Assembly (NCBI GenBank): GCA_025370075.1
Contig: CP073016.1
Location: 3,534,001 to 3,598,000, forward strand
Direction of reading: 5' to 3'
DNA: 64,000 bases
Origin: Chryseotalea sp. WA131a
GTDB taxonomy: Bacteria > Bacteroidota > Bacteroidia > Cytophagales > Cyclobacteriaceae
Positions 7,954 through 16,505 of this stretch are shown here, in pieces. Position 1 is the stretch's first letter, and every line of letters begins with the position of its first letter. The notes under the pieces are model-generated. The model saw only the letters and a program-made list of their open reading frames with translations. It was not told where the DNA came from and did no database searches. Both the position numbers and the translations under genes were made by a program.

Positions 7954-8667
7954 TTACTTCATTTTTAGGATATCATCAATCTTTAGTTTGAATGTTTGTC
8001 CAATGGGCAGCTCGGTATCGCCAATGAACAATCGGTTGCCTTCTAAGGAGTGAATAAAATGGATCGCCACGAGGTAGGATTTATGTATTCTTAAAAACTG
8101 ATCTTTTGGCAATGTCCCCTCTAGTTGTGTAAGTGTTTCTTGGGCAATTATGGTTTTATCAAGGGCATGTACCTTCACGTAGTTTCCATATGCTTCGAGG
8201 TATCTTATTTCGGTGAAGTTCACTTTGAAAATTTTTCGATCCGATTTTACAAAAAGAAAGTTGCGTGCTTTTGTATCAGCTATTGAAACAGGGACAGGGC
8301 TGTCCATTTGTTCAGCGGGGATTACTTTATCAATCGCTTTTAAAAAGCGATCAAATGCGATCGGTTTGATTAAATAATCAATCACCCCAAACTCATAACT
8401 TTCCAGCGCATGTTCCGCGTAAGCAGTAGTTAAAATTACCTTTGGTGGATTCTTGAGAATTTTTAAAAGCTCGAGCCCAGAAAGCTCAGGCATTTTTATA
8501 TCCAAGAAAAGCAAGTCAATGGGCTGTTTTCGCAGTATGTTACTAGCTTCAATGGCATTTGAACAAACACCGTTCAATACTAATGAATCAACGTGACCAA
8601 TAAATTTTTGAAGTATTTTTTGCGCCAGAGGCTCATCATCTACTATCAGTGTTTTGATTTTGCTCAT
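7954..8667 (-). CDS. LytTR response regulator
   Basis: 237 residues. The receiver domain (1-120) begins KTLIVDDEPLAQKIL and has phospho-acceptor Asp in LLFLDIKMPELSG and the switch segment LTTAYAEHALESYEFGVIDYLIKP. The LytTR DNA-binding domain (about 140-235) has IRYLEAYGNYVKVH and FLRIHKSYLVA. It overlaps its kinase by four bases (ATGA), so the two are a classic LytS-LytR-like pair. Direct repeats at 21-bp spacing in the divergent intergenic region (9719-9767) are its probable site. Confidence 0.92.
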   Translation of the reverse strand: MSKIKTLIVDDEPLAQKILQKFIGHVDSLVLNGVCSNAIEASNILRKQPIDLLFLDIKMPELSGLELLKILKNPPKVILTTAYAEHALESYEFGVIDYLIKPIAFDRFLKAIDKVIPAEQMDSPVPVSIADTKARNFLFVKSDRKIFKVNFTEIRYLEAYGNYVKVHALDKTIIAQETLTQLEGTLPKDQFLRIHKSYLVAIHFIHSLEGNRLFIGDTELPIGQTFKLKIDDILKMK

Positions 8668-9671
8668 ACCATACTCAATTGAAGATTGACACTAAATTTA
8701 GTTCCATCGTTTTCAATAATTAGTTGATGGTTATTTGGATAAAGCAAATGAAGCCTCCGCTTTACATTCTCTAATCCTGTGCCTGTACTTTCAGTTGACC
8801 GATTAGTTGCCCGGCTGTTCTCAATAAAAAAGAAAAGTTCGTTTTCTTCAATCCTAAGCTGACTGTGTAGGTAGGCATTTCCGGCTGTGGCATTGATGCC
8901 GTGTTTGAACGCATTTTCAATAAAGGGTATTAAAAGAAGTGAGGCTATTGTTTTTTGTTGCGGCTCTCCCACTACTTCAAAATCAATCGTTGCACGATTA
9001 TCAAGTCGTAGTTTTTCTAATGCCAAATAGTTATTTATAAAGTCTATTTCAGACTGCAAAGATGATCTCTCGTGCTTACTGGTTTCCAACATATACCGCA
9101 TCAATTCCGATAGTTTAACAACAATGGCGGGGGCTTGATCTGATTTTTCAAGTGTAAGTGAATACAAATTGTTTAGCGTGTTGAACAGGAAATGCGGATT
9201 GATTTGTGCGCGCAATAATTGAAGTTCTGCCTCCAGTTGTTTAGCTGCTAATTCCTTTTCTGCCAGCTGCCGCTTAATACCTAGCCTGATCATTTTTAAT
9301 GCACTCGTGATAATGACGAACGCACTAAGGTTAACTACATTTTGCAAAACGGTTGTTTTGTCTTTAAATAAATAACCCGTAAAATAAGTCATCGCAATTG
9401 CGGTAACTGCCAGTAAAGCGACCAAAGCAAACAAGTACATTATATACTTTTGCCGTTCTAGAAATTTAGCCATCAACAAGTACATATTAGTGTAGGCTGC
9501 GATGGCACAAAAAAATAGTATAGTGATTAAAAAGCTAAAAAAATCTTTTCCCATTTCGCTAGATGGGATCGTAAACAAAAACAGCAAGAAAAACCCTCCC
9601 CAAAAATAGAAGTGCAATAAAATTCGATTTGTCAGGATTGTTCCTACTGCGTTAAAGCGAGGCTTTGTCAT
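8664..9671 (-). CDS. Sensor histidine kinase, LytS/YehU type
   Basis: 335 residues. Four TM helices in about residues 15-140 are followed by a coiled segment and the His_kinase domain, with QINPHFLFNTLNNLYSLT (phospho-acceptor His) and an ATPase part with IPFIENAFKHGI and GTGLENVKRRLHLLY. It phosphorylates the LytTR regulator encoded immediately after it. The stimulus is unknown; no extracellular sensor domain is present. The gene is divergent from the secreted-protein genes beginning at 9886, which are candidate targets. Confidence 0.9.
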   Translation of the reverse strand: MTKPRFNAVGTILTNRILLHFYFWGGFFLLFLFTIPSSEMGKDFFSFLITILFFCAIAAYTNMYLLMAKFLERQKYIMYLFALVALLAVTAIAMTYFTGYLFKDKTTVLQNVVNLSAFVIITSALKMIRLGIKRQLAEKELAAKQLEAELQLLRAQINPHFLFNTLNNLYSLTLEKSDQAPAIVVKLSELMRYMLETSKHERSSLQSEIDFINNYLALEKLRLDNRATIDFEVVGEPQQKTIASLLLIPFIENAFKHGINATAGNAYLHSQLRIEENELFFFIENSRATNRSTESTGTGLENVKRRLHLLYPNNHQLIIENDGTKFSVNLQLSMV

Positions 9672-9696
9672 TCATCAAAAGTAACGGAAAAAAACA

Positions 9697-9767
9697 AACC
9701 AAGTAAAGTTGCATGACCAACCTATCCGATTGCCTGCCCAACCTATTCAGTGGAAGGGCAAACCTGT
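9697..9767. promoter_or_regulatory. AACCTAT direct repeats at exact 21-bp spacing, candidate LytTR operator
   Basis: AACCTAT at 9719 and 9740 and AACCTGT at 9761 are each 21 bp apart. A weaker AACC copy lies at 9697. Read on the other strand the unit is ATAGGTT, close to the known LytTR half-site with a central GTT. The array lies between the divergent kinase gene (start 9671) and the secreted genes (9886 on), so it could regulate both. Confidence 0.5.
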
Positions 9768-9822
9768 TTACCCATCTTTTTCTTTCATTAATCATTGGCA
9801 GCGGCAAGTACATCATTCTTTG

Positions 9823-9853
9823 TTTGCGATTCTAAACGAAGCCTCTACTCTTG
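9823..9853 (+). promoter_or_regulatory. Promoter for the secreted-protein genes
   Basis: TTTG (9823-9826) and TACTCTTG (9846-9853) lie 19 bp apart, matching the Bacteroidota -33 TTTG and -7 TAnnTTTG elements with one mismatch in the second. The LytTR-like repeats end 56 bp upstream. The start codon of the next gene is 32 bp after the -7 box. Confidence 0.5.
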
Positions 9854-9885
9854 CCGTAAGATAATTCAAACAAATAAATCTAGTT

Positions 9886-10191
9886 ATGAAAAAAATCGCA
9901 TTGTCAACAGTCTTTTCATTTGCAATCCTTTTGGGGTTTGCTCAAAACAGTGGTTCAACTAAATCCCCTTCTAAACAAAAAACATCAACGGTATATTATA
10001 GCCTCTTTTGGGGTTTAATTAAATCCAAAAATTATAAGAGGGATGAGATTGAGTCCAAAAAAATTAAGATTGAACCCATAAGAATCACAACCAATACGTA
10101 TGATTCATTAGATAATAATTATGAAATGAAGCAAGCCCTTTGGGGAGCAATTCAATGGACACAAAAAAAGAGGCCAACCAAAACCAACTAA
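9886..10191 (+). CDS. Small secreted protein, unknown
   Basis: 101 residues with a signal peptide ending near LGFAQ. The mature part is short, Lys-rich and begins with a Ser/Lys/Thr-rich linker, then VYYSLFWGLIKSKNYKRDEI and ALWGAIQWTQKKRP. No family was recognised. A good promoter lies just upstream and the erythromycin-esterase-family gene starts 5 bp after its stop, so they are probably co-transcribed. Function cannot be given. Confidence 0.55.
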   Translation: MKKIALSTVFSFAILLGFAQNSGSTKSPSKQKTSTVYYSLFWGLIKSKNYKRDEIESKKIKIEPIRITTNTYDSLDNNYEMKQALWGAIQWTQKKRPTKTN

Positions 10192-10196
10192 TTCTA

Positions 10197-11573
10197 ATGA
10201 AAGCAACAGTTAAAAAACAAATGGCAAGCACACTAAAAAAAGTGGGGCGAGGAGTGCATCTAGTTGGATTTCTTGTGTTTCCCTTGTTCAATTTTGCACA
10301 AAGTAAAAATGAGAGAGTAACCAATTTATCGGGCCAGTGGGTAAGTGAAAATGTACACTCTATTAAACTGAATACAGACGAATTGAAAGACCTGGAATTT
10401 CTTAAGAATGAAGTTGGGAATAAGCGAATTGTAGCTATCGGTGAGCAGACCCACAATGATGGAGCTACTTTTCAATTGAGAGGTAAGATGATTGAATATT
10501 TGATTGAGGAGATGGGTTTTGAAGTTATTCTTTTTGAGGCTGGCATGTTCGATCTGCATTATGCCAATGAATCTGTGAAGCGATCTATGCAAATAGATAG
10601 CCTACGTAATGGAATTTTATGGTTTTGGAAAAATGCCAATCAGCATGATCATTTGTTTGCCTATTTACAGCAACAGCTTCAAAAGGGAAAAGAGTTGGAA
10701 TTTGGAGGATTCGATTGTAAACTCACCTCTTCTTATGGAAGAAAAAATGGTCATTATGCCAATATGTTGAAAGCGTTGGTTAAAACATTGGATAGTCAGT
10801 TTTTCTCCTCCGCTGATTTTGTTTCCTACCTCCATGTCTGGGATAGAATAGACGCGGACATGAAAAAGGGAGGCCTAGGCTCGTTCTCATTTAAAATGAA
10901 TGCACGTGAGCAAGCAGACTTTTTAAAGCAAAGTCAATTCATTCAGCAATGGCTTTTTAACAAAGGCCAATTAGAATGGGCGCAAATGGTAAATACTATA
11001 GATAAAGGCATAGTACTTTATGCTGATTTTAGTATTGGAAAAGCGTTGTTCAATAAAGAATGGTTATTAAATCTAAACAACGGGCGCGATAGTTTGATGG
11101 CGGAAAACTTACAGTACCAACTGGCCACGAAATACGCCAATAAAAAAGTGATTTTGTTTGGTGCTACGTATCATTTCGCAAGAAACATTCAAACCATAAC
11201 ACCTTCAAAAGTACGAGGTTTACGACTTGATAAATCTGTGACCACAGGCGGTATTTTACATCCGATGTTTCATAACGAAATTTACACCATTGGTTTCACT
11301 GCTCATGAAGGCACTTATGGATACGTTAAAAAAGGAGGAAAGGGAAAATCTGTAAAAAAGGCATCATCGAAAAGCTTGTCTTATCAACTCGTCAACCAAA
11401 AATACGATGCCGCTTTTGTGCCACTAAAAAACATTAGTGCCGACAGTCAGTATTGGTCTAATGGAGCAATCATTCGGTTTCTGGATTATAAAACTGATAC
11501 CGCAGCACCCGATTGGAGTGCTGTAATGGATGCGGTAGTTTATATAAAAACCATGACGCCTATTACGTATTAA
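10197..11573 (+). CDS. Erythromycin esterase-family protein, secreted
   Basis: 459 residues. The N-terminal hydrophobic segment (VGFLVFPLFNFAQ) looks like a signal peptide. The Ere-family core shows AIGEQTHNDGATFQLRG (near residue 80, with the catalytic His), then VILFEAGMFDLHYA, FGGFDCK and LFGATYHFARN. Known members hydrolyse macrolide lactones or have uncharacterised hydrolase roles. This chromosomal, secreted copy in a LytTR-linked cluster need not confer resistance. ATG 10197 was chosen because it follows the previous stop by 5 bp; the in-frame ATG at 10155 overlaps that gene. Confidence 0.8.
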   Translation: MKATVKKQMASTLKKVGRGVHLVGFLVFPLFNFAQSKNERVTNLSGQWVSENVHSIKLNTDELKDLEFLKNEVGNKRIVAIGEQTHNDGATFQLRGKMIEYLIEEMGFEVILFEAGMFDLHYANESVKRSMQIDSLRNGILWFWKNANQHDHLFAYLQQQLQKGKELEFGGFDCKLTSSYGRKNGHYANMLKALVKTLDSQFFSSADFVSYLHVWDRIDADMKKGGLGSFSFKMNAREQADFLKQSQFIQQWLFNKGQLEWAQMVNTIDKGIVLYADFSIGKALFNKEWLLNLNNGRDSLMAENLQYQLATKYANKKVILFGATYHFARNIQTITPSKVRGLRLDKSVTTGGILHPMFHNEIYTIGFTAHEGTYGYVKKGGKGKSVKKASSKSLSYQLVNQKYDAAFVPLKNISADSQYWSNGAIIRFLDYKTDTAAPDWSAVMDAVVYIKTMTPITY

Positions 11574-11731
11574 AGAGTTCAACATCAAAAAAAACAAAAA
11601 TGCAAAACGATCCTTTTATACTACAATCCTATCGCAAAACACTAAATCCGCTTTATCATTCATCGTATAATGGGCAGCGGAGTATGTTATTGAAATAGCA
11701 CTTGCTGAGAAAAATTACTAATAATCCCATT

Positions 11732-12961
11732 ATGAAAGCCCTAGTAACCATTACAATCATATTTTTTTCGAACTTAGTCCATGCGCAAAACATAAACTCG
11801 AACCAAAAGGAAAAAACGCCTGAACAACTTTCAGAAGTAATTTTTGATCATATCGAATTTAACAAAGATGATGTTACTTCATGGGTTTTTGACATAGTAG
11901 ATACTGATAGTTTAAAGTTGGTTAAACTCAGCAATGCAGTTACATTTTTAGGACTGACACCCAACGGCCCCGTACGTTTTGAAAAAGATGCTTCCCTTCA
12001 ATACCCCGATGCCTTTGTACTTGAAACCGCTGAAATAGCTAATTACAATCAAGAAGGTTTGGCTGCCAGAATAACATCGTTGAGGAAATCGTTAAAGAAA
12101 TTAAATGTGATATTAGGGCGAGTTGGCTACAGTAAAAAAAAGGAAACAAATGCTAAAGTGAGTGGTCAATTAATTAAAAAGGAAAAACCAATAGGAGACA
12201 ACTTACTACTTAGTGGAATCATCAAACACGGTGGCTCACCATTACCCTATTCAACTATTGGCATTCGAAAGACAACTTTGGGTACTGTTAGCGATGCAGA
12301 AGGCAAATTCAAACTAAACATTCCCAAAGCCTTGTTTAATGAAATCTTAACAGTTTCATACGTAGGTTATGAGGATAAAAATATAAGTATTTTAGACATC
12401 GACAATGCCACTGAATTGATAGTAGAATTGAATGAAAATATAACTGAGCTAAAGGAGGTTGTTGTTTCAGCCAAGCCTCTGAAAAAAACTAAAAGATTAG
12501 TATTGGGACAAGAAAAAGCGGGCAATAAGTTTGGTTGGGTTCAAGGAACAGGTGCTGGAGCTGAAGCAGCCAGACTAATGAAACTGCTTAACAAAAAAAT
12601 ACTTTTAAAAACAGTTAGTATATATGTTGATAACCCAAAAGAGGAAAAATTTACCTTATTGGTTAACATTTATGAGCAAGATACTGTGACAAAGTTGCCC
12701 GGAAGGCAATTGCTTAAAAAGATCATGATTGTAAACTCAACAGTTAAACAGGGTTGGCTTGATGTCGATCTGAACTACCAAAATTTAGTTTTAGATAAAC
12801 CATTTTTTGTGTCTTTTCAATGGCCTAACCAAGACATTAAGATTCCATTCGTTGGCATAGGTGGTTCTAAAGCCTATACACGAGCTTCCGCTTTTGGGCC
12901 ATGGAAAAATTCAGGAGATTTTGATTGGGTGATAAAAGCCGAAGGAATAGTCTTAGATTGA
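11732..12961 (+). CDS. Secreted protein with carboxypeptidase-regulatory-like domain
   Basis: 409 residues with a signal peptide ending near LVHAQ. The N-terminal third is helical and unassigned. A CarboxypepD_reg-like beta sandwich lies at about residues 160-245 (SGIIKHGGSPLPYSTIGI, GTVSDAEGKFKLNIP, VSYVGYEDKNI), as at the start of TonB-dependent receptors, but no barrel follows. Instead a beta-rich C-terminal domain has KAYTRASAFGPWKN. Such proteins sit on the outer membrane in Bacteroidota. ATG 11732 was chosen over a TTG at 11702. Confidence 0.7.
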   Translation: MKALVTITIIFFSNLVHAQNINSNQKEKTPEQLSEVIFDHIEFNKDDVTSWVFDIVDTDSLKLVKLSNAVTFLGLTPNGPVRFEKDASLQYPDAFVLETAEIANYNQEGLAARITSLRKSLKKLNVILGRVGYSKKKETNAKVSGQLIKKEKPIGDNLLLSGIIKHGGSPLPYSTIGIRKTTLGTVSDAEGKFKLNIPKALFNEILTVSYVGYEDKNISILDIDNATELIVELNENITELKEVVVSAKPLKKTKRLVLGQEKAGNKFGWVQGTGAGAEAARLMKLLNKKILLKTVSIYVDNPKEEKFTLLVNIYEQDTVTKLPGRQLLKKIMIVNSTVKQGWLDVDLNYQNLVLDKPFFVSFQWPNQDIKIPFVGIGGSKAYTRASAFGPWKNSGDFDWVIKAEGIVLD

Positions 12962-12965
12962 TATT

Positions 12966-13097
12966 ATGAACATGGCTATTGAAAAGTGCTTTGACAAAGA
13001 GAATTTAAATACGCTAGTAAGAGACTGCAAGTTTGTGAAGCGTGCAACAAATTATTATGTATTTTCGTTTTCCCATCTTGGGGGAGAAGGAAAATAG
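12966..13097 (+). pseudogene. Short open frame, possible transposase N-terminal remnant
   Basis: 43 codons, starting MNMAIEKCFDKENL and continuing RDCKFVKRATNYY before it stops. The pattern of an acidic start followed by an FVxR segment resembles the beginning of IS4-type transposases, but nothing else of one remains. It begins 5 bp after the previous gene in a patch of decayed DNA (12962-13617). The assignment is weak. Confidence 0.2.
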
Positions 13098-13336
13098 TAG
13101 GGTATAGAATTATTTTTCAAAAGTAGTCAAATCATCTGTTAAGATTTTTTATATCATCCGCTTTTAAGCTATGTCTAATTTACTCCCTCCCAATTCAAGA
13201 AAGGCTTGTATCTGCCACCCTAAAAATCATCCAATACATGTGCTGCTGCTTTAAATTTAAAATAGTGTGACGCTCTTGACCAAAATCATTACCAGCTTGC
13301 CGAAAAAATATGTTTGATCAAAGATGTAAGTAAAAT

Positions 13337-13582
13337 ATGCTACCAATTAAAAACTCATCAAAAAGAACTATCCAATTTTTATTCCTTTTAGTTTTTTTTA
13401 ATCCAACCAAGTTACGCGCAAATTGTTGAGTCTTGGGTTGACAATAAAGGGGGATTTCTCGACAGTATTCCAATAGCATACACAAACGGGAGAATTTATG
13501 TAAAGCTAAAAATTGGACAAGATACTACCCAGTATAGATTTTTGCTGGATACGGGTGCCCCTTGTAACGTTGACGAAAACTT
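13337..13582 (+). pseudogene. Truncated, frameshifted retropepsin-like aspartyl protease
   Basis: An N-terminal fragment of about 80 codons. ATG 13337 opens a signal peptide that shifts frame in the run of eight T at 13392-13399; one more T would give LVFFLIQPSYAQIVESWVD. The frame then runs through GRIYVKLKIGQDTTQYRFLL to DTGAPCNV, the aspartyl-protease active-site motif of the retropepsin-like (gag-asp) family. The rest of the protein is missing, and the sequence joins the terminator of the next gene. The truncation and frameshift are seen directly; the family is inferred from the DTGA context. Confidence 0.7.
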
Positions 13583-13611
13583 AAAACCGCTTTCGAATAG
13601 GAGGCGGTTTT
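13583..13611. terminator. Rho-independent terminator hairpin
   Basis: AAAACCGC (13583-13590) pairs with GCGGTTTT (13604-13611), an eight-base stem with a 13-base loop and T-runs on either strand. It lies 6 bp beyond the end of the minus-strand GlxA-type gene and is its probable terminator. Confidence 0.75.
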
Positions 13612-13617
13612 TTGTTG

Positions 13618-14601
13618 TTAACCCACAGAAAACGAATACATCTTTTTATACTCCATTGGGGTAAGCCCCGTGTATCGTTTAAATATATCACGGAAATAGT
13701 TTAAATCTTCATAGCCAGATTTATACGAAATCTCCTTAATATTTTCTTGCCCTTCTTCCAGTAGTTTTTTTGCGTGTTCCACCTTCACACGTTGAATGTA
13801 TTCAGAAGGAAGGTTCCCCGTTGCAGCCTTGAAACGTCTGATAAATGTGCGCTCACTCATCAATACTTCATCTGATATAGTTCCGACCGTGAGTTTCTCT
13901 TGTGCATGAGCTTCAATAAAGTCTTGCGCCTTCAATATCTCTGTATCTTGATGTGACTTTTGAACGGAAAAAATGGAATAAGAATTCTGCGAAATCTTCC
14001 CTTTGTCAACCAAAAACATTTTTGCACAGTAATTTCCTAGTTCTTTCCCGTAGTATTTTTCTACCAAGTAAATGCACAAATTCATAAAAGATAAGGTAGC
14101 ACCACCCGTCACAATCTTGCCATTATCAACAATTATTTTTTCGTCTAATAATTTTACTTTGGGAAACATCATTCTGAAATAGTCAGAAGCAAACCAGGAA
14201 GTAGTCGCTTCTTTACCATCTAACAAACCCGTGGCGGCTACAAAGAAAGCGCCTGTGCACGTACTGCAAATGGCTGCTCCTTTCTTTTGTTGTTGCAATA
14301 TCCACTGGACAAGGGTTGGATATTTTTGCACAAGTTCGGCCATATTGCCAACAGCCGCAGGCACTACCACTAAATCAGCCTTCTCAAAGGGAAGAAGGGA
14401 AGCATGGCAAACCAACTGATACCCATTGCAATTGATCGTTTTGCTTTTTTCTGCTGAGGCCAGGATTACCTCAAACGTATTTTTCTTTTTCTTTTGTGGA
14501 GATAGCTGATTGCTAAATGCCTGCGAGTAGTTTAAGATGTCCATAATGCCCAACACAGAAGTGGGCACATTAGCGGAGATAACAGGGACTATTACTTTCA
14601 T
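13618..14601 (-). CDS. GlxA-type AraC-family regulator with DJ-1/PfpI-like domain
   Basis: 327 residues. The N-terminal class I glutamine-amidotransferase-like (DJ-1/PfpI) domain (about 1-185) has DLVVVPAAVG, CSTCTGAFFVAATGLLDG with the nucleophile-elbow Cys, and KIVTGGATLS. The C-terminal AraC domain (about 225-325) has SERTFIRRFKAATG and YEDLNYFRDIFKRYTGLTP. These regulators sense small metabolites. It is divergent from the VOC and DoxX-like genes at 14744-15553, which are its probable targets. Confidence 0.88.
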   Translation of the reverse strand: MKVIVPVISANVPTSVLGIMDILNYSQAFSNQLSPQKKKKNTFEVILASAEKSKTINCNGYQLVCHASLLPFEKADLVVVPAAVGNMAELVQKYPTLVQWILQQQKKGAAICSTCTGAFFVAATGLLDGKEATTSWFASDYFRMMFPKVKLLDEKIIVDNGKIVTGGATLSFMNLCIYLVEKYYGKELGNYCAKMFLVDKGKISQNSYSIFSVQKSHQDTEILKAQDFIEAHAQEKLTVGTISDEVLMSERTFIRRFKAATGNLPSEYIQRVKVEHAKKLLEEGQENIKEISYKSGYEDLNYFRDIFKRYTGLTPMEYKKMYSFSVG

Positions 14602-14743
14602 GTGTTACGAATAAGATGATGGCAAATATATCTATTTGCGTATATGAATCTGCCATGTGGCAAAATTATCCTGTGGGGTTGTCCGTTTACCCATGCTTAT
14701 CTGATTGTATGATGCCCCACCTTTGTAACACAAAAAACTATTT

Positions 14744-15124
14744 ATGAAAACGACAGACAACAGTTTAAGCTGGTTCGAGATTTCAGTAGCTGAAATGCCT
14801 CGGGCGAAAAAATTTTATGAGTCAATCTTTGGTCTTGCATTGGCCGATGGTGAAGTGGCTGGCACACAGATGGCGTTCTTCCCTACCGATGGAGGCAATG
14901 GAAAAATAGGAGGCGCATTGGCGCAAGGCCCTTTCCATAAACCGAGTATTGATGGAAGCAAAGTGTACCTCAACGCAAACCCCAACCTTTCAACGGTGCT
15001 TGACAAAGTGGAGAAATCAGGTGGTAAAGTAGTGTTGCCTAAAACTTCTATTGGCGACTTTGGCCACATGGCATTCTTTATCGATTCAGAGGGTAACGTA
15101 GTAGGACTTCATTCTAACAACTAA
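14744..15124 (+). CDS. VOC-superfamily (glyoxalase-like) protein
   Basis: 126 residues, a single VOC module of two beta-alpha-beta-beta-beta units. It starts NSLSWFEISVAEMPRAKKFYESIFG and closes with IGDFGHMAFFIDSEGNVVGLHS, the typical end of the glyoxalase-like subfamily. Metal-binding His/Glu positions are only partly evident, so catalysis is uncertain. It is divergent from the GlxA-type regulator by 142 bp and 12 bp before the DoxX-like gene. Confidence 0.85.
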   Translation: MKTTDNSLSWFEISVAEMPRAKKFYESIFGLALADGEVAGTQMAFFPTDGGNGKIGGALAQGPFHKPSIDGSKVYLNANPNLSTVLDKVEKSGGKVVLPKTSIGDFGHMAFFIDSEGNVVGLHSNN

Positions 15125-15136
15125 CAGAAAAACAAT

Positions 15137-15553
15137 ATGGACAAAATCTTAAACTTGGGTAGATGGATCTTCCCAATTTCCTTTATCATGTACGTGGGCT
15201 TGCATTTTGGTAAACCCGATGTGGGCGCTGCCTTTGTGCCCGATTATATTCCTTTCCCCTATTTTTGGAATTACTTTACGGCCGTGTGTATTATTTGCTT
15301 TATCGTTAGTGCATTAATAGGAAAGTATGATAAACTCGCGTATACCTCCATGGCATTGTATGTAATCCTAATGGGCTTACTCGTTCACCTGCCGCGCGCC
15401 ATGGGCAATGAGCTTGGCATAGAAAATATGACCGCGGATTTGGCCCGCGAGAAGGAGTTAGAAATGGTGAACTTTTTCAGGAACGTTATGGTCACTGGCG
15501 CCTTGCTTGGGTTTGCAAGGTATGTTGCGAAAGACAAACGAATAATAGAATAA
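15137..15553 (+). CDS. DoxX-like membrane protein
   Basis: 138 residues and four hydrophobic helices. FPISFIMYVGLHFGKPD in the first helix and YFTAVCIICFIVSALIGKYDKLA in the second fit the DoxX/DoxD-like family of small membrane proteins of uncertain redox role. It follows the VOC gene by 12 bp on the same strand and is probably co-regulated by the divergent GlxA-type regulator. The family assignment rests on topology and general motif only. Confidence 0.65.
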   Translation: MDKILNLGRWIFPISFIMYVGLHFGKPDVGAAFVPDYIPFPYFWNYFTAVCIICFIVSALIGKYDKLAYTSMALYVILMGLLVHLPRAMGNELGIENMTADLAREKELEMVNFFRNVMVTGALLGFARYVAKDKRIIE

Positions 15554-15596
15554 CACCGACTGCCGAAATCATTTTTAAAATAGGGTTTAAATGGTA

Positions 15597-15623
15597 AGTG
15601 TCGTCCACGAACTGGACGACACT
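15597..15623. terminator. Perfect 10-bp hairpin between convergent genes
   Basis: AGTGTCGTCC (15597-15606) and GGACGACACT (15614-15623) form a perfect ten-base stem with a seven-base loop. It lies between the convergent DoxX-like (ends 15553) and sigma-factor (ends 15690) genes. There is no T-run on either strand, so it may be a factor-assisted terminator or a protein site rather than a classic intrinsic terminator. Confidence 0.45.
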
Positions 15624-15689
15624 ATATCAATCGATGCGCTGTATTATGTAAACTTGGACTTTTTGGGAGTGTTTGCCGGTTTGTTTGTG

Positions 15690-16505
15690 TTAAGCCACAA
15701 TATCCGTCAACATTTTATCCAACTCGTTTTTGATTTGAAACGGGTTACTAGCGAATAACTCTTTCATCCGAAACTCAATCTCATCACAAGCTTCGTTTTT
15801 GGTGAGTTTTACAATTTCAGAAATGCGGTGTTGATAGCTCGCATTAAACAACATATTGTTTTTATCTACCAGGCCGCGGTCAATCATCACGCGAGCCTTC
15901 TTATTGCAGCGGCATGGATTTTTGGGATTGACTAAGCCGCACTTGCCGGAGATGTATTGCAACAAATCGGTTTTGGCGCGATGCAGTTTTACACGAAAAT
16001 TGGCGGGTGTAGTGTCAAACAAATCGGCACCTAGTTGGTGGTCGGCACCAAATATTTCGCCAATAATATAAATCAAACGCTGCTCGCGGTGGAGGCACAT
16101 GAGCATGGCTGTAGAACATAAAATGCGCACTTCTTCTACCTCCGCTTCTGAAATAGTATCATCTGCTTCTTCATTAAAACCTCCATAAGCTTTTGGGTTT
16201 TCTTCAATGAGTCTTTCTGTTTTCTTTTTGGGTGAATTCAAGAAATGATTGACAGCGATACGATAGAGCCATGTGCTAAACTGAGCGTTTCCCTTGAACG
16301 TGTTCAGACTGGTTACCACTTTTATGAGTACTTCTTGCGTGGCATCCAAGGCATCATCAGGATGGATAAACAGCCGGAGCGAAATATTGTAAATGTAATC
16401 TTGGTACCGTTTTATCAGTTGCTCAAGCGATTTTTTATCGCCCCTAATCGAGGCGGTAATCAACGCTTGGTCGGTTGGTTCGTTTGGTTTGGGTGTTAAT
16501 TTCAT
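15690..16505 (-). CDS. ECF-type RNA polymerase sigma factor with Cys-rich C-terminal extension
   Basis: 271 residues, longer than the usual ECF length of about 170-190. Region 2 (about 20-90) has YIYNISLRLFIHPDDALDATQEVLIKV and FSTWLYRIAVN; region 4 (about 130-185) includes LFDTTPANFRVKLHRAKTDL. A C-terminal extension has GKCGLVNPKNPCRCNKKAR, which might bind a metal, and then a helical tail. Its start overlaps the stop of the upstream lipoprotein-like gene by four bases, so expression is coupled. Confidence 0.85.
   Translation of the reverse strand: MKLTPKPNEPTDQALITASIRGDKKSLEQLIKRYQDYIYNISLRLFIHPDDALDATQEVLIKVVTSLNTFKGNAQFSTWLYRIAVNHFLNSPKKKTERLIEENPKAYGGFNEEADDTISEAEVEEVRILCSTAMLMCLHREQRLIYIIGEIFGADHQLGADLFDTTPANFRVKLHRAKTDLLQYISGKCGLVNPKNPCRCNKKARVMIDRGLVDKNNMLFNASYQHRISEIVKLTKNEACDEIEFRMKELFASNPFQIKNELDKMLTDIVA

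Noticed and set aside
11600..11698. 32-codon frame starting MQNDPFILQ
   Set aside because: Too short, no known family, and part of a 158-bp intergenic region; no support beyond an ATG.
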